Origin: Prescottella defluvii
GTDB taxonomy: Bacteria; Actinomycetota; Actinomycetes; Mycobacteriales; Mycobacteriaceae
Length of the DNA stretch: 64,000 nt
Direction of reading: 5' to 3'
NCBI RefSeq assembly: GCF_000738775.1
Contig: NZ_JPOC01000038.1
Coordinates: 22,060-86,059 of the forward strand
This document shows, piece after piece, positions 27,136 through 36,797 of this stretch. Under the pieces are notes generated by a model. The model searched no databases and was not told the origin of the DNA. It saw nothing but the letters and a program-made list of their open reading frames with translations. The translations under genes were made by a program, and so were the position numbers. Every line of letters begins with the position of its first letter. Position 1 is the stretch's first letter.

Positions 27136-28986
27136 TCACTTTCCGTACAGGCGCGCCCAGTTCTCCCGGCTCGTCAACTGCGGGAACTCACGACGGTAGG
27201 CCTCGGCGACCGCGGGCGCGTCAGCACGGAAGCGCTTCATCACCCCGAGCAGGCGTCCGGTCATCTCGGCCGCCTTCTCCCGATCGAACCGGCGTTCCCG
27301 GACCCCGGACTGCGACGCGTCGGTCACGAAGACGTGCGCGAACCGTCCCACGTGCCACCACTGCGCATCCTCGAACGAGACCGTCACCGGGCCCGGCTCG
27401 AGTCGTCCCCGGGCCTGCCACAGCGCACGCTTCGCGAGGATCATGTCCTCGAGGTGCGGCTTCGGCGGCGGATCGGCCCGGCGCACCGGCACCGTCGGCA
27501 ACTCCGACGCGGGGCGGGTGACCGTCTCCGAGAAGCGCTTCCGTTCGGCGTTCACCGATGCCAGCGCCGCCTGGCCGCCGTCCGCCAGCGCGGCGGGCCC
27601 CTCGAGGAAGCCTTCGAGCGCACGCAACTGGGTGTGTGCGAGACCGTACTGCATGCTGACGATCGAGCGGGAGATGTCCCGCGCGAGATTCTTCGCCAGC
27701 GCGGACGGCGCGAAACCGGGATCGAGTGCCGCGGTGATCAGTCCGTTGCGGGTACTGAAGTAGTGCGCGAAACCGTCGACGTCCTTCCAGTAGAAGTCCG
27801 CGTGCCACACCGCGGCGCCTGGCAGCGTGATCGTGGGGATGCCGGCCCGGCCCGCGCGCAGGCTGAACTCGACGTCGTCCCATTGGAAGAACACCGGCAG
27901 CGGCAGCCCGATCCGGCGCAGCGCCTCGGCCGGGATCAGGCACGACCACCAGCCGTTGTACTGGGCGTCGACGCGACGCTCCGGCAACTCCTCGAGCACG
28001 TTGTAGTTGTGCTCGCTGTACTTGTCCGTCGGCAGTCCGCGCCGCAGCGTCGCCAGATCCACCCGCTCGGCCGTGGCCAGCAGGTAGTTGGGGTTGTAGA
28101 GGAACAGCATCTCGGCGCCGATCAGCGCCGGGCTGGCGGTGCAGTTCGCGAATGCGCTCAGCCGCAGCACCGTCTCCGGTTCGCAGAGGATGTCGTCGTC
28201 CATCAAGATCACGTCGGTGTCGTCGCCGGACGCGGACGCCTCGAACAGCCCGCGGGTAAAGCCACCGGCGCCACCGAGATTCGGCTGACGCAGGTACTGC
28301 AGGCGATCCCCGAACGCCGGTGCGACCTGCTGGAAAAGCTCACGGTCCTCGACCGGGTCGGTGCCCTGGTCCACCACGTACACGGTCTCGAGACGCTCGA
28401 CGACGGCCTTGTCGGACGCCAGCGCCGCCACCGTCTTCGCGCAGTCGTCGGCACGGTTGAACGTGCAGATCGCCACGGCCACCGGGCGCGGCGGGTTCGA
28501 CGCCTCGACGCTCCACTCGATCCGGTCGAACGTCACCTCAGCGTCGAGCGCCTCGAACTCGAGCCACAGCGAGCCGCCGTCGACGAACTGATCGAGGGCG
28601 CTGGAGAGGGTGACGGTGCCCTGGCCGTCGGCGGTGGTGGCCCCGACGATGCGGCGGTGACCGCCGATGTCCGACGCGACGAGTAGCACCCGGCACGACG
28701 TGGTGGACAGGACGCGGACGCTGACGGTGACCTCACCGACCGTGGTCCAGCGCTGCCAGTAGCTGGCCGGGAACCGTCCGAAGAAGGTGTTGGTGTTGGC
28801 GCGTGCGCCGGCGTGCAGGCTCAGCGAGAACCGGTCACGGGTGGACTCGCCCTTCTCGACCACCGCATACAGTTCCTCGTTCGCGACCGGTGACGTGCCG
28901 GCGAACAGGGTGCGCTGCGCGACGAGGCGAGGCGTCAGTTCGCTGTCGGAGGCGGCACGGGTCTCGGACGAGTCAGCTGAATCCAC
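27136..28986 (-). CDS. glfT2: Galactofuranosyltransferase GlfT2-like
   Basis: 616-residue protein with the three-part GlfT2 plan: N-terminal beta-sandwich (about 1-165, with FGRFPASYWQRWTT as in mycobacterial GlfT2), a GT-A domain (about 168-430: AICTFNRADDC, LGGAGGFTRGLFEA, catalytic-metal LMDDDI, YNGWWSCLIP, FFQWDDVEFSLRAG, LPGAAVWHADFYWKD) and a C-terminal helical region. GlfT2 polymerises galactan in alternating beta-1,5/1,6 links. In M. tuberculosis it lies beside glf, which is absent here, so this may be a divergent orthologue or a paralogue. GTG 28986; weak Shine-Dalgarno. Confidence 0.8.
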   Translation of the reverse strand: MDSADSSETRAASDSELTPRLVAQRTLFAGTSPVANEELYAVVEKGESTRDRFSLSLHAGARANTNTFFGRFPASYWQRWTTVGEVTVSVRVLSTTSCRVLLVASDIGGHRRIVGATTADGQGTVTLSSALDQFVDGGSLWLEFEALDAEVTFDRIEWSVEASNPPRPVAVAICTFNRADDCAKTVAALASDKAVVERLETVYVVDQGTDPVEDRELFQQVAPAFGDRLQYLRQPNLGGAGGFTRGLFEASASGDDTDVILMDDDILCEPETVLRLSAFANCTASPALIGAEMLFLYNPNYLLATAERVDLATLRRGLPTDKYSEHNYNVLEELPERRVDAQYNGWWSCLIPAEALRRIGLPLPVFFQWDDVEFSLRAGRAGIPTITLPGAAVWHADFYWKDVDGFAHYFSTRNGLITAALDPGFAPSALAKNLARDISRSIVSMQYGLAHTQLRALEGFLEGPAALADGGQAALASVNAERKRFSETVTRPASELPTVPVRRADPPPKPHLEDMILAKRALWQARGRLEPGPVTVSFEDAQWWHVGRFAHVFVTDASQSGVRERRFDREKAAEMTGRLLGVMKRFRADAPAVAEAYRREFPQLTSRENWARLYGK

Positions 28987-29051
28987 ACCCGGCAGGGTAT
29001 CGCGACACGGCGTGTCGACGCGCGCCCACCCGGTCTGACCGGCCGGTACGG

Positions 29052-29828
29052 TCAGGCGGCCGCGTGGGCCGCCGCGCGCAGCACCGCCTTGCGCCGACGC
29101 AACGTCAGCAGGCCCTGCGCCATCTGCACGACGTCGCCGACGGAGATGCGACTGGCGTGCGCGCGATGCTCGTCACTCAAACGGATCGGGACCTCCACCG
29201 GACGGATCCCAGCGGACTCGACGGCGTAGTCGAGTTCGGTGGTGAACAGGAAGCCGGGCTCGGTCAGGTGCGGGGCCAGTGCCCGCAGCAGGTCCCCGTC
29301 GACCACGAACGTGCCCTGCGGGTCGCCGGTGCGGGTGCCGAGGATCGTGCGCCGCAGCAACGCGAACCCACGGGTCATCACCGCCCGGGCCAGACCGCGG
29401 TCGACCACCGAGTCGGGGTGCGCCTTGGACCCGATCACCACGGCCGGACGCTGCCCGGTCTCCCGCTCGACCCGGTCGGCGCCGTCGACGTCGTCGAACC
29501 CGAACGGCAGGTCGTCGGCAGTCAGCAACACGCGTGCACCGCGCGACGCGAGCGCGCCGGTCCGCAGCGCGTTGCCCATGCCCTTGTCGCTGGTCATCGG
29601 GACGAAGACCACTCCGTCGGTGTCCCATCCGGCGGCCAGGTCGGCGCAGATCGCGGCCGTGGCGTCGGTGGACCCGTTCTCGACGACGATGATCTCGACG
29701 GACCGGCCGTCGAAGTGCTCGGCGAACCGACGGACCGTGGCCTCGAGGACATCGGCCGAATTGTGCGCCGGGATCACGACGGACAGCTCGTAGCCGCCGT
29801 CGAAACCGCCTCCCGAGCTCGTCTCCAC
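29052..29828 (-). CDS. GT2 glycosyltransferase (dolichyl-phosphate sugar synthase-like)
   Basis: 258-residue GT-A enzyme: ELSVVIPAHNSADVLEATVR start, IIVVENGSTDATAAIC, LTADDLPFGF in the DXD position, then DPQGTFVVDGDLLRAL and a conserved FTTELDYAVE. Resembles polyprenyl-phosphate sugar synthases but has no obvious membrane segments. Divergent from the large membrane protein at 29945, with a shared 116-base control region, so the pair may act together by making and using a lipid-linked sugar donor. Substrate unknown. Confidence 0.8.
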   Translation of the reverse strand: METSSGGGFDGGYELSVVIPAHNSADVLEATVRRFAEHFDGRSVEIIVVENGSTDATAAICADLAAGWDTDGVVFVPMTSDKGMGNALRTGALASRGARVLLTADDLPFGFDDVDGADRVERETGQRPAVVIGSKAHPDSVVDRGLARAVMTRGFALLRRTILGTRTGDPQGTFVVDGDLLRALAPHLTEPGFLFTTELDYAVESAGIRPVEVPIRLSDEHRAHASRISVGDVVQMAQGLLTLRRRKAVLRAAAHAAA

Positions 29829-29944
29829 CCGATGACCTCCGACCTACTCGTTTTCCCCGACTTCATTGCGAACCGCGCGGAATATTACGCTCCGACGACA
29901 GGGATGCTGCCGCCGCGCAATCCGTCCGACGACGAAAGCCCGCC

Positions 29945-32146
29945 GTGAACTCTGATCTGCCGCTGCTCAAACGTATGACACCACCGGTCCTCCTCGCCGC
30001 GCTCGTGGCGATCGTCGCGGCGATCCCGCTGTTGTCGAACCGGTGGTTCTACTACTGGGACGACAGCGCGGCGGCGTTCGCGCCCGGCTGGCACACCATC
30101 GGCGAGCGTCTCCTCGACGGATCCTGGCCCACCCTGTTCCCCGAGATGTGGGCGGGCGGCAACGTCACCGCCGAGGCGCTGTACGGCACCTACAACCCGG
30201 TGCTGCTCGCCGAGGCCGCGCTGGTCGCGCTGGTACCGAACCTCGCCATCGGCATGACCCTGGTGAAGATGCAGTTCCTGGCGCTGCTCGCGGTCGGCGT
30301 CTACGTGCTCGCCCGCCAGTACGGCGCCTCCCGGTCGATGGCGTTCGTCGCCGGCTTCGCGATGCCGTTCGCCGGATACACCCTGTACTTCGACGCGTCC
30401 ACGTGGGCGTCGGGCCTGATCGCATTCGCGTGGATCCCGCACGTGTGGTGGTCGACGCGCGCAAGCGCGATGGGCCGGGTCAACCCGCTGGTGCCGATCG
30501 TGTTCGGTTTCCTGGCGATGACGACCGGCAACCCGTACGGTGCGGTCGCGGTCGCGGTCGTCTACCTCGCGGTGATCGCCGAGACCGTCGCACGGAACCG
30601 CGCGAAGGACACCGAACGCCCGTTCCCGGGGATCCGGTCGCTGCTCGTGAGCGGCGTCTCGATCGTGATGATGTCGCTGATCGTCTACCTGCCGCTCGTG
30701 TTCACCACCGGAGTCTCGGTGCGCACCCAGACCGGCATCCGCAACGACGACTCCCTGCGCCCCGGACTCGGTGACCTGATCAACCTGTCGGCGCTGTCGA
30801 ACCGCCCGTACGGGCCGATCTTCGAATCGACCGCGGCCACCGTCCCGCTCGTCTACCTCGCCTGGTTCCTGGTGCCGCTGGCGCCGTGGATCCGGTGGGG
30901 GTCGCTGCGGCGCCTCGGCCGCAGCACCATCTCGCTCGCCGTGTTCGGCGGCATCTACCTGATCCTGCTGCTCGGACCTTCGAACCTGTGGCTGTTCCGC
31001 TGGCCCGCCCGCCTCATCGAGTACGGGCAGCTACCGGTGATCGTCATCGCCGCCGTCGCGCTGTCCGCCGGGCTGGCGCGGGACCGCTGGAAGCTGCGCC
31101 TGGGCATCACCGCGGGGCTCATCGTCGCGCAGTTCTACCTGTCGTGGGCCGAGATCCCCGAGGACATCGGCATCCACCTCGCGGCCCTCGCGATCACCGT
31201 CGCACTGACCGCGCTGGCGCTCGTCGTGTCGTTCCGCAAGCCCCGACTGCTCGCGGGCGCACTCGTGGCCGGCACCATCGTGGCGCTGGCCGCGCAGACC
31301 AACCTGTGGTTCACCGGCAACTACAACGTCACGCCGTGGAAGTTCCCGCGGCAGGAGGCCTTCCTCGACGAGCACTTCGAGACGCGCTACCCCGGTACGA
31401 CGTTCGTGGTCGCGGACCGCGAGAACATCAGCCCCGACGACCCCACCGGCCAGTGGGGCGACGTGCTATTCGGCAGCCTGTACCAGCCCGCCGGGGTGGA
31501 GGCCGTCAACAACTACGCCGGCATCAGCTTCAACTCGTTCGTCGACGACCTCTGCATCTCCTACTACGGCGGCGTCCCGTGCGGCGACGGCGTCGCCCGC
31601 CTGCTCGCCGAGTCGCCGGACACCGGAGTGTCGTGGCTCGACGCGATGCGCATCGACACCGTCGTCGTACAGAACAGCGGGCCGTACGGCGGCACCCACG
31701 CTCTGGACGCACTGCCCGCCGACGACTGGAATGTGCGCGTCGAACACGGCGTCACCGTCGGCACCCGCACCGCACCGCACCAGTGGCCCGACGGACGACT
31801 GTCCGCGACGACGCCGGGCCTCGAGATCACCGGCGACGCCGCCTCCACCGACACCCACGAGACCGTGACGTACACCGGTTCCGGCACCGCCACATTCGCG
31901 CTCCTCGCGTGGCCCGGCTGGACGGCGACCGTGAACGGCGAACCCGTCGACATCACCGAGAGCCCTGGCGGACTGCTGCAGGTGCACCTGCCGGACAGCG
32001 GTAGCTCGGAGTCCACATTGGCCCTCCGATTCACGCCGCCCGGAAGCACTCTCGGCTGGGGACTCGCGGGAGTCGGACTGCTGGTGGCTCTCGGACAGGG
32101 CGCGTGGTTCGCGGTGCGCAAGCGCAAGGTGCGAGCCACCGCCTGA
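29945..32146 (+). CDS. Large multi-pass membrane protein (GT-C/YfhO-like)
   Basis: 733 residues with about 12 hydrophobic segments in the first 490 residues, an extracytoplasmic C-terminal domain (about 490-700, with ISYYGG and LAWPGWTATVNGEPV), and a last membrane segment before an Arg/Lys tail. The FYYWDDSAAAFAPGW acidic loop after the first segment and the WPGWxATVNG C-terminal pattern are like YfhO/GT-C polyprenyl-sugar-using enzymes. By neighbourhood it may correspond to M. tuberculosis Rv3779. GTG 29945 start. Role in cell-wall glycan decoration is inference. Confidence 0.75.
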   Translation: MNSDLPLLKRMTPPVLLAALVAIVAAIPLLSNRWFYYWDDSAAAFAPGWHTIGERLLDGSWPTLFPEMWAGGNVTAEALYGTYNPVLLAEAALVALVPNLAIGMTLVKMQFLALLAVGVYVLARQYGASRSMAFVAGFAMPFAGYTLYFDASTWASGLIAFAWIPHVWWSTRASAMGRVNPLVPIVFGFLAMTTGNPYGAVAVAVVYLAVIAETVARNRAKDTERPFPGIRSLLVSGVSIVMMSLIVYLPLVFTTGVSVRTQTGIRNDDSLRPGLGDLINLSALSNRPYGPIFESTAATVPLVYLAWFLVPLAPWIRWGSLRRLGRSTISLAVFGGIYLILLLGPSNLWLFRWPARLIEYGQLPVIVIAAVALSAGLARDRWKLRLGITAGLIVAQFYLSWAEIPEDIGIHLAALAITVALTALALVVSFRKPRLLAGALVAGTIVALAAQTNLWFTGNYNVTPWKFPRQEAFLDEHFETRYPGTTFVVADRENISPDDPTGQWGDVLFGSLYQPAGVEAVNNYAGISFNSFVDDLCISYYGGVPCGDGVARLLAESPDTGVSWLDAMRIDTVVVQNSGPYGGTHALDALPADDWNVRVEHGVTVGTRTAPHQWPDGRLSATTPGLEITGDAASTDTHETVTYTGSGTATFALLAWPGWTATVNGEPVDITESPGGLLQVHLPDSGSSESTLALRFTPPGSTLGWGLAGVGLLVALGQGAWFAVRKRKVRATA

Positions 32147-32170
32147 CGCCTGACGGGCGACCCGCCGCTT

Positions 32171-32220
32171 CCGAACTGACCTCCCGCACGCCCGATCGCG
32201 TCCGCGGGAGGTCAGTTCGG
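32171..32220. terminator. Bidirectional terminator hairpin
   Basis: Perfect 17-base inverted repeat (32171-32187 with 32204-32220) between the convergent membrane-protein gene and the DUF1254/DUF1214-like gene. No U-run, but stem length and location make termination the simplest reading. Confidence 0.7.
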
Positions 32221-32276
32221 GTGCACGAGCGCACCTTCGGATGTCGAGGGCGTGCCGGCTCCAGCAAGTGGACCGG

Positions 32277-33890
32277 CTACCAGCCCTTGGCGTCAGGCGA
32301 TCCCTTCGTGGGAATGTCCGCCACCACTTCGTTGGTAGCAACGCCGTCGCAGCCGAGGGCGTCGAGCGCAGCCGCGTCTGTGTAGTACTTCAGTTCCGGG
32401 TAGTACTCACCCAGGACCTCACGCTCGTCGCCGGGCCGCTTGGTGTCGAACAGCGACTGCTCGAAGTCCGGGTTCGCCATCATGTTCCGCAGGGACAGCC
32501 AACCGAAGTCTGGGTTACCGGCGCCGTCGCCCCTCTTCGACCACTCAGCCCACGCGACGCCGCACTCCTTCGTGGCGAACTGGGGTCGGTCCTCTGCACG
32601 GCTGATGACGAGCGTGTAGTAGCCGTCCCCGTCGAGCGGGAACTGCTCGTCGTGCACGCCGTCCATGACTGCGGTGGTGGCCTGGGACTCGCTCAGCGAG
32701 TAGGACCAGTAGCGCAGTTGCGCATCCTTTTCCGAGTAGGTCGGCTCGTTGCGGAGTGTCTGGACTGTGGTCGGCGCCTTGGCCCGGACCACGACGACCT
32801 TGCCGAGATTCCGGTTGACGATGGTGCGCAGGTAAGTGTTGAACACGTTCGGGTAGTAGCTGCCGCCGGTTCGGGGAGGCGTCGGCACGCTGGGATCGGA
32901 GTAGTCGATCGGGTTGGTGCTCCACATGTCCTTGTTGTAGGCCGGGTCGTACTGTGCTCGCCAGTCCGCCGGGTACTTGGCGGGGAAGTAGTTGGACACT
33001 CCCGGGGGATGAGCCATCTCCTGGTACGCCTTCGGATCCATCTGGATGGCACTGAAGTTCGGGAGGTTCACCTCCTCCGGGCCCTTCGGATTCGAGCCGA
33101 GGATGTCGCAGGCCTGCTGGCCTCGCAGCACGGTTCCGTCCGCGAGCGTCACCTTGGCGGTGGCCATCGGCGAGCCGCCGGCGATGTCGAGTCCCTCGTC
33201 CGGAACGTAGACCCGGTACATCACCGACTCGATCGGCAGGCCCGAGCCCTCCTTGAACCACTGATTCTTCGAGGGCATTGAGTAGAAGTAGTTGCGCGGC
33301 GGCTGACCGGCTTCCTGGTTCAACTCGATGTCCGCAGGCTTCGCAGCGAGCCGCACCTCGACCGTGTACTTGCGCTGGTCCTCGGAGGTGCCGTACCGGG
33401 CAGCCCCCTCGCGGAAGGTGTTCACCGAGCCCTCGTCAGGATCGATCATGTAGTCGGCGACGCCGTCGACCGGTAGTCCCGCCTTGTCGTAGGCGTTGTA
33501 CGCCATGAAACGAGACTGCGGGTAAATGCCCTCGATCTCGACCTTCGACCCCGGGGGACGGACGAAAGTGGTTGCCCAGTAGACGGCCCCGGCGTCCGGG
33601 AACGCCTTGTTGGTCAGCGGACTCTTCCCGACCGCGCCATGCGAGAAGAAGCAGTTGCTCAGCGGACCTCCGACGAAGTTCTCGAAGAACTGCTGCCGGT
33701 ACTTGTCGTCCGGCGATGGCTCCGGGTTCTCGGGCTCGGGGTTCGTCGATCCGAGACCCGTCGATCCGAACTCCCCGGCCAAGGAGCCGGTGGAGCCGGT
33801 GGCCGGTGCCGCCGACACTCCGCCGGCAACGCACAGGGCGGCGACCATCACCCCGGCGCCAACCACGCCCAGACCTCGACTTCGACCCAT
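32277..33890 (-). CDS. Secreted DUF1254/DUF1214-like protein
   Basis: 537-residue exported protein. MGRSRGLGVVGAGVMVAALC and a following AAPA site form a signal peptide, then a Pro/Glu-rich linker (NPEPENPEPSPDDKY). The body has family-like blocks such as NCFFSHGAVGKSPLTNK, FMAYNAYDKAGLPVDG, FPLDGDGYYTLVISRAEDRP and a C-terminal YYTDAAALDALGCDG. ATG 33890 chosen over an upstream in-frame ATG that lies beyond the operator. Enzymatic role unknown. Divergent from a PadR repressor. Confidence 0.65.
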   Translation of the reverse strand: MGRSRGLGVVGAGVMVAALCVAGGVSAAPATGSTGSLAGEFGSTGLGSTNPEPENPEPSPDDKYRQQFFENFVGGPLSNCFFSHGAVGKSPLTNKAFPDAGAVYWATTFVRPPGSKVEIEGIYPQSRFMAYNAYDKAGLPVDGVADYMIDPDEGSVNTFREGAARYGTSEDQRKYTVEVRLAAKPADIELNQEAGQPPRNYFYSMPSKNQWFKEGSGLPIESVMYRVYVPDEGLDIAGGSPMATAKVTLADGTVLRGQQACDILGSNPKGPEEVNLPNFSAIQMDPKAYQEMAHPPGVSNYFPAKYPADWRAQYDPAYNKDMWSTNPIDYSDPSVPTPPRTGGSYYPNVFNTYLRTIVNRNLGKVVVVRAKAPTTVQTLRNEPTYSEKDAQLRYWSYSLSESQATTAVMDGVHDEQFPLDGDGYYTLVISRAEDRPQFATKECGVAWAEWSKRGDGAGNPDFGWLSLRNMMANPDFEQSLFDTKRPGDEREVLGEYYPELKYYTDAAALDALGCDGVATNEVVADIPTKGSPDAKGW

Positions 33891-33934
33891 GGACGAACCC
33901 CTATCCTCGATGTGTGTGTGAGATTCGTTATATA

Positions 33935-33944
33935 TCACTAGTGA
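33935..33944. promoter_or_regulatory. Palindromic operator, likely PadR site
   Basis: TCACTAGTGA is a perfect 10-base palindrome in the 85-base region between the divergent secreted-protein and PadR genes, inside AT-rich sequence (TATATATCAC...GTGACCTAT). PadR proteins commonly bind such dyads at their own divergent promoters. Confidence 0.5.
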
Positions 33945-33975
33945 CCTATGGCACAATGTACCTATCGAGGTCGTC

Positions 33976-34554
33976 GTGAAACTCGAGACGATGATCTTGG
34001 GTCTGCTGTCATGGCGTCCGTTCAGCGGCTACGACCTCGGCAAGTACCTGCGTGAGAACGGGCAGTTCTTCCGATCGAACATCCAGCTGAGCCAGATCTA
34101 CCGGACCCTGGCCCGCATGACCGAGGCCGGCTCGGTCGACTTCACGTTGGAGGTCAACGACGGCCGTCCGGATTCGAAGGTCTACCGACTCACCGAGGCT
34201 GGCAAGCGAGAGCTACGCGAATGGGTCACCAGCCCGTACGAACCGCCCAGCCGCTGGCAGGATCCCGAATTCATGGTTCGTTTCCTGATCGGGGGCCCGC
34301 TCGATCGAGAGGCGTTGATCCGCCTCGTACAGACCGAACTCGACGCCCGGCGCGCACGGATACCAGTCAATCGCGGTCGAAACCTCGGCCTCGACCACCT
34401 CGATCCGATCGACGAGGTGAACCTGGACGCAGTTCACCGGCTCATCTCGATGGCCCAGCATCGCGGCAGAAAAGCGGTCGACGAGTGGATCGCATGGCTC
34501 GAGACCATCCTCGAAGAGCTGTCCGACGGCACCCCGGCCGTCGAGCATCCCTAG
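33976..34554 (+). CDS. PadR-family transcription regulator
   Basis: 192-residue PadR-type repressor: N-terminal winged HTH (KLETMILGLLSWRPFSGYDL, then SQIYRTLARMTEAGSVDF and KVYRLTEAGKRELREW) and a C-terminal helical dimerisation domain of the Vir_act_alpha_C type. GTG 33976 start. It probably controls itself and the divergent secreted protein. The inducer is unknown; PadR members often sense phenolics or antibiotics. Confidence 0.88.
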   Translation: MKLETMILGLLSWRPFSGYDLGKYLRENGQFFRSNIQLSQIYRTLARMTEAGSVDFTLEVNDGRPDSKVYRLTEAGKRELREWVTSPYEPPSRWQDPEFMVRFLIGGPLDREALIRLVQTELDARRARIPVNRGRNLGLDHLDPIDEVNLDAVHRLISMAQHRGRKAVDEWIAWLETILEELSDGTPAVEHP

Positions 34555-34599
34555 TACAGCGACGACGGGCCGGGCCGCCGACGCTGCCGACACCGGCAG

Positions 34600-36648
34600 T
34601 CAGTCGGCGGCTACGGCTTCCTCCTCGGCCTCCTCGGCACTCGGACGCGGTTGATCGGTCTGCTTCGGGGCGGCCGGCACCCATTCCCGAAGGTGCTGCA
34701 CCACCCCGCCGTAGAACGCATCCGTGGACGAGGTGACGCTCGAGACGAAGCTCGCCGCAGTTCCGGACCGCTTGCTCCCCATCGGAAAGGTCTGTTCGAG
34801 ACTGAACGAGACGACGTCTCCTTCCCGATTGTCGGTCAAGACCTTCGGATTCGCGCGCACCGTCTCGAGAAGCTCGCACGTCTCGTTGCCGCGCTCGGAG
34901 AACACCGCTTCGACCTGAACATTGCCCGGAACATCCTTGAGCTGCTTGAGTAGCCACGACACGCGCCGACCCGATGTGCCCTCGTTCGGGGCCGCCACCC
35001 TGGTACGGCAGCGAATCTTGTTGGTACGCACATCCGCGATCACCACGACATCGCCTGCGGTCTCCGGGATCCGGAGTACGGACTCGAATACACCGTCGGC
35101 GGCCAATCGTTCCGCCACCGCCGCGTTCCGCGCCGCCGGGTCGTTGCTGTATCGGCGCGACACGATGTGCTTGACGGTGACACCGAGTTCGGCCGTCAGC
35201 CGCAGAGCCAGATGCCGCGACAGCGAGACCCAGGTGTCCGCGATGGTGAGGGCCTTCTGGTCACCGGCACGGAGGGTGCCAGCGGTGACCGCGTCGCGGA
35301 CGGTCACCCAATGCCGACCCATGTCGACGAATTCCGTTGCTCCGGAACGCGGGTGGTCGAGGTATCGCACGAACTCTGCGAGGATCCACGCCTGCACGTC
35401 GCTGTCGATTCCGCCGTGCGACAGCAGCATCCGGGCCTCGTGTGCGACTTCCGCCCAGGACAGATGACGCAGCGCGACCTTGGCGAGTTTGCGGCGGTCG
35501 ACCTCGACCGGCAGTTCGCCGGCACTGGCGGGGACGTCGTTGGACAAGCTGACCACCACGTCGTACTTCTTCTTCCGCGCCACGTCGAGGTAGTTCTCGA
35601 GTTGCCGCTTCTCGAGCTTGCCGTTCCCTGTCTTGACTTCGAGCAACCCCGTCCACAGCCGACTGCCACGAGATACCTTGAGAACGGCGTCCGGGATGAC
35701 CTTCGAGTCGCCGTGGTCGTACTGCACCTCCACGAAGCCTTCGAAAGCGCCTGCCGGGGCGCCCATCCGAGAGCACAGAGCCCGCGCGAACGGACCAACT
35801 GCCTGCATCGTGGCGATCAGCGCCGAGGTCGCGCGGCGCTCCTGCTCCTCCCCCGCACCCACTCCGACGACCGAGAACAAGCGCGCGGGCTGCCAGGTGT
35901 CGTGTTCAGCCAGCGTGAAGTCGCGGGGCTTGGCCTTCTTCACCACCTTCTTGGCGGTACGCACCCCGCGTGGCTTCGCCTTCGCCGGTACGGTCTGTCC
36001 TCCCGACTCGGCAGGCACGGGAACTTGCTCGGCGTCGGGCGCGACTTCGAGCGGTGCCGTGGCCGGTTCCAATGCAGCGACCGACGCCGCATCACCACGG
36101 TCGGCAGATTCCGATTCTTCGTCGATATCGACACCGAAATCTGTTGCGAGGCCTTCCAGTCCGGAATCCCATCCCTGGCCTACGACGCGTAGCTTCCACT
36201 CACCGCCGCGGCGGTACACCTCGCCGAAGACGAAGGCCGCTTCGGTGGTCGCATCCGCGGTGACGTACTCCGCCAGTGTATGCCCGGCGCCGTCCACGAC
36301 ACGGAGGGTGAGTTTGCCCAGATCCCCGAAGGTTCCCTGGCCGAGGCTGCCCGCCAGCGCAACGGTGTGCACGTCCCCGGGAACGGTCGACAGGTCGATC
36401 GCAACCCGCGCCTGCGCCCCCTCCTCCGTCGCACCGGCACCCAGAAACCGGATCGAACCGTCCGACGACTCCGGTTGGTTGTAGAAGACGAAGTCCGCGT
36501 CCGAACGAACCTTCCCATCCGCACCCAGGAGCAAAGCGGATGCGTCGACCTCGATCTCCGATTCGGCCCACCCGATCACCACATCGATCTGAAGTACATC
36601 CTCCGGCAGGGACATGTTCTGCCCCTTGGACATCATCGGAAACGTCAT
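34600..36648 (-). CDS. TerD-domain protein fused to predicted PD-(D/E)XK nuclease
   Basis: 682 residues. N-terminal TerD domain (about 10-180) with the acidic SDADFVFYNQ Ca2+-binding strand, a second copy-like VVDGAGHTLAEY half, and the closing GQGWDSGLEGLATDFGV. Then an Ala/Pro/Lys linker (about 185-245), then a nuclease-like domain (about 260-370) with Asp320 (IPDAVL), Glu337-Val-Lys339 (GLLEVKTG) and Gln349 (KRQLENYLD), the PD-(D/E)XK pattern. A further 300-residue C-terminal region has no recognised fold and ends in an acidic tail. ATG 36648 has GAGGGTGGG upstream. Last gene of the vWA-deacetylase operon. Confidence 0.82.
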   Translation of the reverse strand: MTFPMMSKGQNMSLPEDVLQIDVVIGWAESEIEVDASALLLGADGKVRSDADFVFYNQPESSDGSIRFLGAGATEEGAQARVAIDLSTVPGDVHTVALAGSLGQGTFGDLGKLTLRVVDGAGHTLAEYVTADATTEAAFVFGEVYRRGGEWKLRVVGQGWDSGLEGLATDFGVDIDEESESADRGDAASVAALEPATAPLEVAPDAEQVPVPAESGGQTVPAKAKPRGVRTAKKVVKKAKPRDFTLAEHDTWQPARLFSVVGVGAGEEQERRATSALIATMQAVGPFARALCSRMGAPAGAFEGFVEVQYDHGDSKVIPDAVLKVSRGSRLWTGLLEVKTGNGKLEKRQLENYLDVARKKKYDVVVSLSNDVPASAGELPVEVDRRKLAKVALRHLSWAEVAHEARMLLSHGGIDSDVQAWILAEFVRYLDHPRSGATEFVDMGRHWVTVRDAVTAGTLRAGDQKALTIADTWVSLSRHLALRLTAELGVTVKHIVSRRYSNDPAARNAAVAERLAADGVFESVLRIPETAGDVVVIADVRTNKIRCRTRVAAPNEGTSGRRVSWLLKQLKDVPGNVQVEAVFSERGNETCELLETVRANPKVLTDNREGDVVSFSLEQTFPMGSKRSGTAASFVSSVTSSTDAFYGGVVQHLREWVPAAPKQTDQPRPSAEEAEEEAVAAD

Positions 36649-36797
36649 CAATCCCACCCTCGATCGAACAAACCCAACACTCGACAGGCGAGTGGAGCCG
36701 GCACCGACCACAGCACACCCCGCCTGCGGTTTGCATACTAATCGGTACTGTTTTGCCGCAGCGCCGAGATCGCCACATCGACGGCCCGCGCGACCGG

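Noticed and set aside
32171..32220. Terminal inverted repeat of an insertion sequence
   Set aside because: A single hairpin between convergent genes with no transposase nearby is better explained as a terminator.
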